A program made the translations under genes and the position numbers. Shown piece by piece: positions 56,471-64,000 of a stretch of DNA of 64,000 nucleotides. The DNA lies in assembly GCA_026002835.1 (NCBI GenBank), contig BPGC01000004.1, positions 105,327-169,326 of the forward strand, read 5' to 3'. The DNA comes from Candidatus Nitrosocaldaceae archaeon (GTDB lineage: Archaea > Thermoproteota > Nitrososphaeria > Nitrososphaerales > Nitrosocaldaceae). Numbering within the stretch: position 1 is the stretch's first letter; each line of letters starts with the position of its first letter. The notes under the pieces are model-generated. The model searched no databases. It had not been told where the DNA came from and saw only the letters and a list, made by a program, of their open reading frames with translations.

Positions 56471-57441
56471 GCTTGGCTACCTCTCTCTTGCATCCTTAAC
56501 TCTAGATTGTTTATATCCATACCTAACATAGACTTTTTCTCATCGATCATCTTTTGTGCTTCCATAACTTGTTTAGGATCATCATAGTATGTAGTTGCTA
56601 TAACTACAGCTCTAGCTCTTTCTCTAGCATCATCTGATTTGAATATACCAGAGCCTACGAATATTCCATCACATCCTAGATTCATTAGGAAAGCAGCATC
56701 TGCTGGTGTTGATATTCCTCCAGCAGCAAAGTTTACTATTGGCAATCTTCCTAATCTTGCTGTCTCTTCTACATACTGGTATGATACTCTTAATTCCCTA
56801 GCAACTTTAACCAATTCTTGTTTATCTCCAGATTCATAGATCGCTTTAATTCTCCTTATCTCATTATTAACCAATCTTATATGTTTAACAGCCTCTGCAA
56901 CATTGCCAGTACCAGGTTCTCCTTTGGTTCTTATCATTGATGCTCCTTCCTCTAATCTTCTTAATGCTTCGCCTAGATTTCTTGCACCATTTACAAACGG
57001 TGTAGTAAAATCCCATTTCCATATATGCCTCTCCTCATCTGCTGGTGTTAATACTTCAGATTCATCGATCATATCAACTCCTATAGCTTCTAATACTCTT
57101 GCCTCTTCTACATGTCCAATCCTACATTTAGCCATTATTGGAATTGTTACATGATCTCTAATCTCTTCTATAACTTTTAGACTTGCGGTTCTAGCAACTC
57201 CTCCAGCCTTTCTTACATCATAAGGTAATTTATCTAAGACCATAACTGCAACAGCTCCAGCCTCTTCCGCTATCTGTGCTTGTTCAACGTTCGTAACATC
57301 CATTATAACTCCATGTTTCTGCATATGAGCAAAGCCTCTTTTGACTAGCGTTGTCCCTTTTTTGACAATTATATTCTCTAAACCTTCTTCTACTACTCCT
57401 TTCTGCTCAACCTCTGTTGATACCAATGAAATCATAATCAT
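56467..57441 (-). CDS. pdxS: PLP synthase PdxS subunit
   Basis: 324 aa TIM barrel. [36 protein letters not shown] (with the Schiff-base lysine nearby), [17 protein letters not shown] and [20 protein letters not shown] are conserved. It makes pyridoxal phosphate from ribose-5-phosphate, glyceraldehyde-3-phosphate and ammonia. Confidence 0.97.
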   Translation of the reverse strand: MIMISLVSTEVEQKGVVEEGLENIIVKKGTTLVKRGFAHMQKHGVIMDVTNVEQAQIAEEAGAVAVMVLDKLPYDVRKAGGVARTASLKVIEEIRDHVTIPIMAKCRIGHVEEARVLEAIGVDMIDESEVLTPADEERHIWKWDFTTPFVNGARNLGEALRRLEEGASMIRTKGEPGTGNVAEAVKHIRLVNNEIRRIKAIYESGDKQELVKVARELRVSYQYVEETARLGRLPIVNFAAGGISTPADAAFLMNLGCDGIFVGSGIFKSDDARERARAVVIATTYYDDPKQVMEAQKMIDEKKSMLGMDINNLELRMQERGSQA

Positions 57442-57468
57442 TGATTGAATAATACCCTATTTTTAGGT

Positions 57469-58014
57469 TTAACTACATTTAATAGCATATAACTCTGCCT
57501 TCCCAGTCATACAATAGATCATATCTTTAAGTCTTATCAATAATGGAGGAGCATTGCTTGGTTCGAATTCATCTTTATTCTCTACCCATTGAAACCTTTT
57601 ACTTGTATTATCTATATTTATTGTAAGTGTATATCTTACAAATTTTTCTGGTAGAGAATTAGGTAGAAATTCTCCTTCTTCAATTAATAATATTCCAGAA
57701 TCTGTTATAAATGACTTGATAATCTTTAAATCATTAATAGATATCTTATTTCTTTCTGGTTCTCCTTGCCCTAACTCTGGGCTGAATAATATGCTACCAT
57801 CATCATCAACAAATAATATATCTCTCCTCTCAGATCCTACGTTTTCAGTAACTCCAAAACTTACTAATTGCATCTCTTCCCTTACCAATTGTATATTTAT
57901 TCTATTATCAATAGATGCATCTTGATTATCAGGAATATTTGATGCTATGAATAATATTCCTAATATTATTGGTATTATTATGGCTATTACTAACAGACCT
58001 TTCGATATCATCAT
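57469..58014 (-). CDS. membrane-anchored hypothetical protein
   Basis: 181 aa. One N-terminal transmembrane or signal-anchor segment (GLLVIAIIIPIILGILFIAS) and a beta-rich external domain (about 35-180). A Cys appears at the C-terminus (CMTGKAELYAIKC). Function unknown. Confidence 0.65.
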   Translation of the reverse strand: MMISKGLLVIAIIIPIILGILFIASNIPDNQDASIDNRINIQLVREEMQLVSFGVTENVGSERRDILFVDDDGSILFSPELGQGEPERNKISINDLKIIKSFITDSGILLIEEGEFLPNSLPEKFVRYTLTINIDNTSKRFQWVENKDEFEPSNAPPLLIRLKDMIYCMTGKAELYAIKCS

Positions 58015-58091
58015 AGGATTAATTACTTGTATAGTTATTTAATTATTGAGCAATGGAAAGATAGAAATATTAGGTTAATGAAGAATGTAGC

Positions 58092-58256
58092 ATGCCAATA
58101 ACAGATGCATTTAAGAAACAGATAGCGCAAAGGAGAAGGTTATTCTTTAAGATATGTTGGAAATGTAGAGCAAGAAATTCTATAGATGCTGAGAGATGTA
58201 GGAAGTGTAGAAGTGATCAATTAAGGCTTAAGAATAGAGCTTTAGGAGCAAAGTAA
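58092..58256 (+). CDS. rpl40e: ribosomal protein eL40
   Basis: 54 aa, starting MPITDAFKKQIAQRRRL, with the zinc knuckle CWKCRARNS...CRKCRS. It matches archaeal ribosomal L40e along the whole length. It is a large-subunit ribosomal protein. Confidence 0.95.
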   Translation: MPITDAFKKQIAQRRRLFFKICWKCRARNSIDAERCRKCRSDQLRLKNRALGAK

Positions 58257-58295
58257 TCCAATCTTTAAATATTATTCTTAAATCTAGGTTTGCTA

Positions 58296-58385
58296 GGGCG
58301 AGTCGTCTAGTGGTTAGGACGTTGCTCTCACACGGCAAAGAGTATTCTCGCTGAAAGGTCGAGGGTTCAAATCCCTCCTCGCCCA
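58296..58385 (+). tRNA. tRNA-Val (CAC) with non-canonical 17-nt intron
   Basis: GGGCGAG (58296-58302) pairs with CTCGCCC (58378-58384); D-stem GTCT/GGAC; anticodon stem TTGCT/GGCAA with loop CTCACAC (anticodon CAC at 58329-58331); T-arm GAGGG-TTCAAAT-CCCTC; A73 at 58385. Seventeen extra bases (58339-58355) lie between positions 43 and 44. CGGC at 58333-58336 pairs with GCTG at 58350-58353, with AAA bulges on both sides, and GAG/CTC form an inner stem. Cleavage after the second base of each bulge removes exactly these 17 bases. Confidence 0.88.
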
Positions 58386-58461
58386 TTGATTCCACAGTTC
58401 GTAGGAGTAATTATAATCTGATGAGGAGAGATCTCTATAAGAGGGAAGATAGACTAAGGTA

Positions 58462-59231
58462 TTGGTAGATAAAGCAAGAAAGGATAGGAATGCTAGCAGT
58501 ATCTTAAAGTTTGTAGAGTATATGCAAGAGAATAGCAAAGCATCCCTATGGATAATTAGGTGTATAACTATATTGTTAGAAATAAGCAAGATACTATCTA
58601 AAGATTTCAATGATGCTACTAAAGAGGATATTAAGAGAATAATAGAAGAGATAGATAGTAGAAACTATAGTCCTTCAACTGTAACAAAGTTTAGACAAGT
58701 ACTAAAATATTTCTATAAAGTTGTATATGGAAATAATGAATATTATCCAGAACAAGTAGCATGGATAAAGAATATAAGTAAAGATAAGAAGAGAGCATAA
58801 TACTCTATCATATGACGATTTTCTGACAGAAGAAGAGAGCATTACTAATAGATACAGCAGATACTCTACAGAGGAAAGCGTTTATAGCTGTTGGCTATAA
58901 GACAGGAGCAAGACCTGAAGAGCTATTGAATATTAAACTTAAAGATATACTATTTGATAGATTAGGAGCAAAGATAATAGTTAGAGGCAAGACCGGAGAG
59001 AGGATAACTAGGGTAGTAGTATATGTATCATTATTAAAAGAATGGTTAAATATACATCCATATAAGAATAATAGGGAAGCATATCTATGACTATCTGAAG
59101 CTACTAAGATAAATGAAGATATGATTAAAGAGGTATCTGAATTAAACTTTAGCAGATCAGATGCGAAGAGCAATCATATCTATGATATAGAAGTAATTAG
59201 TAAAGTAGCAAAAAGGTTTGGAGCTTTTTAG
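58462..59231 (+). pseudogene. tyrosine recombinase (integrase) pseudogene next to tRNA-Val
   Basis: 58462-58800 encodes the SAM-like core-binding domain (YSPSTVTKFRQVLKYFYKVV). A frameshift near 58833 moves into a frame with ALLIDTADTLQRKAFIAVGY and KTGARPEELLNIKLKDI (catalytic Arg region). A TGA at about 59088-59090 interrupts it and the C-terminal HxxR and Tyr motifs are not found. It stands 76 bases after tRNA-Val, as expected for an element integrated at a tRNA. Confidence 0.8.
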
Positions 59232-59267
59232 TGCTATAAAGATTGTAAGAGAGATAGGTGATTATAT

Positions 59268-59918
59268 ATGAAGACATTAGATAGGATAACATTAAGAGGC
59301 TTTCAAGATATTGTTAATGTTGTAAAGTATAACAATGATCTTTATGATAAGATTAGCAATGATGCTAAAAGATATCTTATAGATATTATAAAGGATAATA
59401 GGTTAAAAGGTTCATTGTTATTAGATGATAGAGCAATACTATCATTAAGAGGAAGCTATGGATCAAAGAGCAAAGATTCTTTTCTATTAACATTAGCATT
59501 AGCAAAGGTATGGAATACTATTAATAATCTATCAGTAAATATACCTAAGATATTGCTGATAGATGAAGGATGGTTATTATTCAATATAGATACAGCTGCT
59601 AAATTTATCAATCTAATAGCTAGAGTTGGAAGGAAATTAAATGTAATACTATTATTCTTAACACAAAGACCTGAAGATCTAATTATTAATGAGTATGGTA
59701 GAGCATTATTAGATAATAGTGATACTAAAATACTATTAAGAAATGATTTTACAGCATCATTAAAGATAGCAGAAGCATTGCAATTATCTAAAGAAGAACA
59801 AGAATTACTACCAATACTAATGAGAGGAGAAGCATTATTGATAACTAAGGATTATAAGTTAAGGATACAAATAATGCCTAGTATTGATGAGTTAAGAATG
59901 TTTGCTACTAATCCTTAA
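59268..59918 (+). CDS. C-terminal half of VirB4/HerA-like conjugation ATPase
   Basis: 216 aa. Walker B ILLIDEGWLLFN, VGRKLNVILLFLTQRPEDLI and a C-terminal ILLRNDFTASLKIAEALQLS match the RecA core of TraC/VirB4 ATPases. The Walker A half is absent, so the gene is 5' truncated and probably not active. It marks a conjugative or plasmid-derived element. Confidence 0.72.
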   Translation: MKTLDRITLRGFQDIVNVVKYNNDLYDKISNDAKRYLIDIIKDNRLKGSLLLDDRAILSLRGSYGSKSKDSFLLTLALAKVWNTINNLSVNIPKILLIDEGWLLFNIDTAAKFINLIARVGRKLNVILLFLTQRPEDLIINEYGRALLDNSDTKILLRNDFTASLKIAEALQLSKEEQELLPILMRGEALLITKDYKLRIQIMPSIDELRMFATNP

Positions 59919-59950
59919 ACCTTATATCTAATTGTGTATAATGGATATAC

Positions 59951-60181
59951 ATGCCATATAGAAGTTATGATATTGATAGATATATAGAGAGAGTAGCAAA
60001 GAATGGAGAGTGTTATCTAACAAAGGATAGAGCTGATATATTCTTCAATAATGCTGCATCTATACTTGGTATATCATTACTATCATATGAAGAGAGTAAG
60101 AAGATAGAAAAGCCTAAAGTTATGCTTTCAGATATACTGAAAGAGATGCGTGCAAAGAAGTATGAGGATATATCTAGATAG
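59951..60181 (+). CDS. possible antitoxin (VapB-like) upstream of PIN toxin
   Basis: 76 aa. A charged protein with LTKDRADIFFNNAASILGIS and a C-terminal LSDILKEMRAKKYEDI tail typical for antitoxins that wrap their toxin. The following PIN gene starts inside it (ATG 60162). No DNA-binding fold can be confirmed. Confidence 0.55.
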   Translation: MPYRSYDIDRYIERVAKNGECYLTKDRADIFFNNAASILGISLLSYEESKKIEKPKVMLSDILKEMRAKKYEDISR

Positions 60182-60682
60182 TTCTGTATATCTTAAAGGT
60201 TTATAGAGGAAGAGAGAAGCGATATAGTAGAGAAGGTATTTGATAGATGCAAAGAAGGAAGATTAACTATTATAATATCTATATGGACTCTATCTGAATG
60301 TATATCTGTATTAGATAAAGGTGTTGTAAGCAATAGAATATCATCATCTCAGATGAATGATATACTAACAAATATGCTAAGCTATACTTTTAATCTTGAG
60401 AGAGAAGATAGATTGATTATAGTTGAACCAAATGCAGATATAATATATCATTCATGAGCATTTATTAGATGGTATCATCTATCTGCAGATGATGCTTTAC
60501 ATACAATCTGTGCAAAAGTTGGGTTATCAGATGCTATGCTTTTAGCAGATAGACGTTTTGCAGATATATTAAAAGAGTATAAAGAGAGTAATTTATTAAG
60601 ACCAAGAGTAGGGTTTGATGTTATAAACATATTAGATGATAAAGATATCGTTAGATTAAAAGAGATTTTAGAGCATTTATAA
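60162..60682 (+). pseudogene. PIN-domain (VapC-like) toxin pseudogene
   Basis: ATG 60162 starts MRIYLDSSVYLKGL with the first PIN aspartate, then a stop at 60204-60206. A frame shifted by one base carries on with EERSDIVEKVFDRCKEGRL, SIWTLSECISVLDK, then a TGA (about 60454), and ends with SADDALHTICAKVGLSDAML and LADRRFADILKEY. The four acidic PIN residues are all visible across the fragments, so the loss is by frameshift and stop. Confidence 0.75.
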
Positions 60683-60754
60683 TTATATTTGCTTTGTGGA
60701 TCAATTATAACATATTATTATCATTACAATATCTCATTATCTATACTTTCTCTT

Positions 60755-61551
60755 TTATACCATCCTAACTAACATATTGTATATCCATACCTTTGCTCTT
60801 AACTCTTTAACTATACCATTCATACTATTAGATAAACAATACTCATTAAATAATCTCTTAAATGTAGAGAATACTGATTCTACTATCCATCTCTTACCAT
60901 ATACTTAGACCATTCTTTATATCCTAATTGCTTAATACATCTAACATTCTCATTCCTAATATTACTAATACTATCATCTCTAGCATTCATTCTAGGTTTA
61001 ATAATAGCCTCTATACCATTATCCTCTAATAACTTGTATAATGCTATATTATCATAAGCTCCATCAGCATATATCTTATCTATATTATTATCCTTTAACA
61101 TATCTAATGCTGCTTTCATGAATATCATCATTAGTAATCCTCATATCTATTTAGTTTTAACATTAATAGCAAAATGTATCTTTATGTAATGCTTCTTTAT
61201 ACCATGCTTTCTAGCATATATGATTTATGAACTTTAGAGATGAGTCTAATGATATGCTTATATTATCATTCTTTATATCTAACTTATAATCTAGTTTGAT
61301 TAACCTCTTATCTCTGAATAGTCTCTGGTTTAAGTTCTGGTATTAATATATTTAATGCTAAAACCTTCTATTATCTGATATATCTAACATATATCTTATT
61401 AATGCTAAGAATTGTGCATAGCTATTAGTTATCTGGTATAATCTTTATTCATCTCTTCTAACTCTTGCTCATAATTATCAACAAAATCTAATGATAATAA
61501 TATCTCTCCCCTTTTTATTAATCTCTCATCTATATTATATGCTAATATCAT
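60755..61551 (-). mobile_element. degenerate IS5-type insertion sequence transposase
   Basis: The N-terminal MILAYNIDERLIKRGEILLS and LDFVDNYEQELEEMNK lie near 61551. Next come SLDSSLKF, then YADGAYDNIALYKLLEDNGI with IIKPRMNA (60883-61131), and the C-terminal RWIVESVFSTFKRLFNEY. Catalytic Asp, Asp and Glu are recognisable, but several stops and frameshifts separate them. Terminal inverted repeats were not identified. Confidence 0.75.
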
Positions 61552-61642
61552 TATTATTTATTGTTAGGATCAATAAAGATATTAGTCTACAAAGCAATAA
61601 TAATTAAGAGATTATGGTTTCTACACATATATTTTAATTACA

Positions 61643-61650
61643 CTTAAATA
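61643..61650 (+). promoter_or_regulatory. TATA-like box of the large HhH-repeat gene
   Basis: CTTAAATA is centred about 25 bases before the ATG at 61672, fitting a leaderless archaeal promoter. This suggests the gene is expressed from its own promoter and not through the decayed IS upstream. Confidence 0.4.
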
Positions 61651-61671
61651 ATAGTTTCAATCAAGTATAAC

Positions 61672-64000
61672 ATGGCAGCAAGAGACAATATAATTCATAG
61701 AAAAGAAACTATATCTGTAATAGATCCCAAAGATGTTGATGAAGAGACCGTAAATGAGATTATAGAATTTCTTAATAAAGCAGAGAGTGCTGAACAGATT
61801 GCAGATTTTATTGAACTAGAAGAAAATAGAGATATAGGTATAAAGATAGCAGAGCGAATATTAGCAAAAAAGAAAGAAGTTAGAGAATTCAAATCATTAG
61901 AAGATGTAGCAGAGATTCCAATGATTGGACCAAAGAGATTAGCAGATATAATCGAGTCTTTTGAGATAAAGAAAATTGAACCAGAACGATTAGAATTCAA
62001 AGCGTTACTATTGAAGAATCCAAACTATTTTGGAAATGTAAAGGATATAGCAATTGAACCAGTGAAACCTAAACAGAATGATACTAGATATGAAGAGTTA
62101 ACATGTATAGGATATAACCCAAAGTTTGAGAGGTTGGAAGCAATAGTTCATATAAAGAGAAGTTATGGTTATGGAAGCAGTATATGTGGTAATGGAACTC
62201 CTGAATATGTTAGATTCTTTATAGATTGGAATAACGATGGCAATTGGGAAGATCTAGGAGTAGTAAGTTTTAGAGCATATAACATTCCAGGAAGGAAACC
62301 ATTAGAGTATGATGTTACATTAAAACTAGATGCAAGAAAGAAACCTTGTAATATAGAGAATCTTCCTAGAGTTAAAGCTATTTTATCATGGAATGTAATT
62401 CCTCCAGCAAATGATCCAAATTATACTCCAGTATGGGGTAATAGTAAAAATGCTAATATACAAATAGATAAACGTACTTTAATAATAACGGATATAATCT
62501 CAACAGATAAACTTAAGATCAATCCAAAACTTATACCTATAATAGATCTTAACAAACCTTTAGAGACTAAAGAACTAGAGTATGATATTCTTCAACTAAA
62601 TGAGTTATACAAAGAGAAGGTAAGTGCTAGCAGATTTCTATATCCAACAATTTACAAGATGATATATGCATCTAATATAGAACCAGATTTACCAATAAAA
62701 GATATTATAAAACCAGAGATCGTTGATGATATACTTAAACTTCAACAGAATATAAGGTATGAAGAATTAACATGTATAGGATATAATAGAGATCAGGACG
62801 AATTAGTAGCAATTATAAAGATCAAATTACCATCTGGTTATTCTGGAGATCTATGTTCAAAAGGTAGTAAAGAGTATGTAGCATTCTGGGTTGATTATGG
62901 AAGCGGTTGGCAATATGTTGGAACAACATCAGTAAATGTATACGATTTTGCTACCATACCAGCAGAAGGACTAGATTATGCAGTATATCTACCATTAAAC
63001 TCATTAGATAAAAGGCAGTCATGTGAGAAAGGAGCAAAGATATTAAAGGTTAGAGCAATCTTATCATGGAATGTAACTCCTCCAAATAATCCAAACTATA
63101 ATCCTCATTGGGGTAATAGGAAAAATACATTAATACAATTAGAACCTGGCATCTCAACAACTGGCCATAATCCAGTAATCCAATCTGTAGGAAATATGGC
63201 AGTTGCTAACATAAGTGTTAATGGATTAGCAAATGGAACTCCAACTGGAGGAGGATGTGAAGCAAAAGATAGTCCATTTGGTGGAGCAATAAAGATAACT
63301 GGAAAGATAGCAAATCCTCCAGATACACTTGGTGGAGGAGCAAACCCATTACAATATAAAGTATATGTAAGTGACGATGGTATCAACTGGGAACAGTTAA
63401 CAAACAAGTTCAATCTATGGTATAACGATCTAATCAATGGCTCTTGGGGAGCAAATACAAAATATGAGCAGAAATTGGATAGTAATGGCTGGTATACATA
63501 TATTGAAGATCTGACAGGAAAACATCAAAGACATGTTACTGAGAATGTACTAGCTATATGGCAATCTAATGGTAAACAAGGCAAATATAAGATCAAGATT
63601 GAGGTCAGAGATCCAAATAATCCTATGATAATATATACAAGTAATGTAGTTGATATAATGGTTAATAATAAAGCACCAAAAGCATCTATAAATATAACCT
63701 CTGGCGGAGGTCCATGTTCTGACTTTAAGATTAATGATAAGATACAAGGAACTTATTCAGCATATAATACAGAATACTTTGGTCAATTGACTATATCTGT
63801 AGAACCTAATCTAGGTGGAGGAAAGTTTGATAAACCATTGCCTGGTTCTTCGAATACTACAATAACTAGAACTTATCCTACAGTAAGCACAAATGGAGAG
63901 AATGGCATATGGGAATTAGACACAACTGGAATGCCAAAATGTGGTTATATAATAAGAATAAGAGTTTGGGATAGAACGATAGTAAACAATAGTACTTGCA
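61672..64000 (+). CDS. very large HhH and duplicated beta-domain protein, partial
   Basis: At least 776 aa, open to the window end. Residues 1-60 are charged helices. About residues 63-85 (SLEDVAEIPMIGPKRLADII) form a ComEA-like helix-hairpin-helix. A domain at about 139-265 and its copy at about 362-490 share RYEELTCIGYN, a Cys-Gly pattern, DW/DYGxGW, AILSWN and PPxNxPNYxPxWGN. The C-terminal part has further Gly/Asn/Pro-rich, beta-like modules with GGGCEAKDSPFGGAIKITG and VDIMVNNKAPKA. No signal peptide or membrane helix is visible. Function unknown. Confidence 0.85.
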   Translation, partial: MAARDNIIHRKETISVIDPKDVDEETVNEIIEFLNKAESAEQIADFIELEENRDIGIKIAERILAKKKEVREFKSLEDVAEIPMIGPKRLADIIESFEIKKIEPERLEFKALLLKNPNYFGNVKDIAIEPVKPKQNDTRYEELTCIGYNPKFERLEAIVHIKRSYGYGSSICGNGTPEYVRFFIDWNNDGNWEDLGVVSFRAYNIPGRKPLEYDVTLKLDARKKPCNIENLPRVKAILSWNVIPPANDPNYTPVWGNSKNANIQIDKRTLIITDIISTDKLKINPKLIPIIDLNKPLETKELEYDILQLNELYKEKVSASRFLYPTIYKMIYASNIEPDLPIKDIIKPEIVDDILKLQQNIRYEELTCIGYNRDQDELVAIIKIKLPSGYSGDLCSKGSKEYVAFWVDYGSGWQYVGTTSVNVYDFATIPAEGLDYAVYLPLNSLDKRQSCEKGAKILKVRAILSWNVTPPNNPNYNPHWGNRKNTLIQLEPGISTTGHNPVIQSVGNMAVANISVNGLANGTPTGGGCEAKDSPFGGAIKITGKIANPPDTLGGGANPLQYKVYVSDDGINWEQLTNKFNLWYNDLINGSWGANTKYEQKLDSNGWYTYIEDLTGKHQRHVTENVLAIWQSNGKQGKYKIKIEVRDPNNPMIIYTSNVVDIMVNNKAPKASINITSGGGPCSDFKINDKIQGTYSAYNTEYFGQLTISVEPNLGGGKFDKPLPGSSNTTITRTYPTVSTNGENGIWELDTTGMPKCGYIIRIRVWDRTIVNNSTC

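Noticed and set aside
58296..58385. A type II (Leu/Ser) tRNA with long variable arm, or tRNA-Glu (CTC)
   Set aside because: The anticodon stem TTGCT/GGCAA gives CAC, not a Leu or Ser anticodon, and the CTC reading breaks the stem. The extra 17 bases fit a bulge-helix-bulge intron exactly.
58314..58610. A minus-strand reading frame across tRNA-Val
   Set aside because: It runs antisense through the tRNA gene and the integrase; it is a shadow frame with no gene-like motif.
58386..64000. A direct repeat of the tRNA-Val 3' end (attR)
   Set aside because: I found no second copy of the GGTTCAAATCCCTC block downstream within the window.

Overview
The window is a compact AT-rich archaeal chromosome segment from an ammonia-oxidising member of the Nitrososphaerota (Thaumarchaeota). 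The strongest evidence is an archaeal-type ammonia monooxygenase subunit C gene (amoC, 45.0-45.6 kb) and a thaumarchaeal-style copper nitrite reductase (nirK, 18.1-19.6 kb). Archaeal informational genes agree: DnaG primase, family B DNA polymerase, Alba, eL40, and tRNA genes with bulge-helix-bulge introns. Genes for glucosyl- and mannosyl-3-phosphoglycerate synthases suggest heat or salt adaptation, but the low GC content and the presence of nirK leave the exact lineage open.

Layout. 0-1.7 kb is accessory DNA: a frameshifted unknown gene cut by the window edge, and a broken archaeal integrase surrounded by near-identical small palindromes. 1.8-17.9 kb is core metabolism: a ThiD-ThiN fusion, an assimilatory nitrite/sulfite reductase overlapping a rhodanese, adenine deaminase with a phosphoribosyltransferase, a GAPN-like aldehyde dehydrogenase, BioD, DnaG, the riboflavin kinase/FAD synthase pair, an Lrp regulator and a SerA-like dehydrogenase. 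18-22 kb holds nirK, endonuclease IV and diphthine synthase. 22-30 kb is a carbohydrate and compatible-solute island: GT4, GH130, UspA, a GT81 glucosyl-3-phosphoglycerate synthase-like enzyme, a broken MscS channel, glycerate kinase, GT55 mannosyl-3-phosphoglycerate synthase and a sugar nucleotidyltransferase. A gene-free 0.5 kb stretch follows (30.16-30.66 kb) that looks like a structured non-coding RNA.

30.7-45 kb is mixed: a stand-alone AsnC domain, dCTP deaminase, intron-containing tRNA-His, a membrane glycosyltransferase, an HD hydrolase overlapping antisense tRNA-Glu, two low-coding stretches with gene remnants (35.6-36.4 and 37.0-37.4 kb), a TenA/CADD-like protein, a NUDIX enzyme, an OB-fold protein, a CDF transporter with three cytoplasmic dimer domains, 3-hydroxyacyl-CoA dehydrogenase, a four-CBS protein and Alba. 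45-58.3 kb has amoC, PolB, UspA, a decayed GT4 gene, a nitrilase, a PfkB kinase with a nucleoside hydrolase, LysE, IlvC, a PUA protein, PdxST and eL40.

58.3-64 kb is a mobile-element scar beside a tRNA-Val that carries a non-canonical 17-nt intron. It contains a broken tyrosine recombinase, the C-terminal half of a VirB4/HerA-like ATPase, an antitoxin/PIN toxin pair with a ruined toxin, and a shredded IS5-type transposase. After it comes the intact start of a very large protein with a helix-hairpin-helix segment and a duplicated beta-rich domain, running off the window end.

How the genes work together: amoC and nirK belong to nitrogen energy metabolism; NirA supplies reduced nitrogen or sulfur; 3-hydroxyacyl-CoA dehydrogenase fits the hydroxypropionate/hydroxybutyrate carbon cycle; GAPN, SerA, glycerate kinase and the GT81/GT55 enzymes meet at 3-phosphoglycerate; ThiDN, BioD, RibKL and PdxST make cofactors. 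Genes are densely packed, with many convergent neighbours overlapping at their 3' ends.
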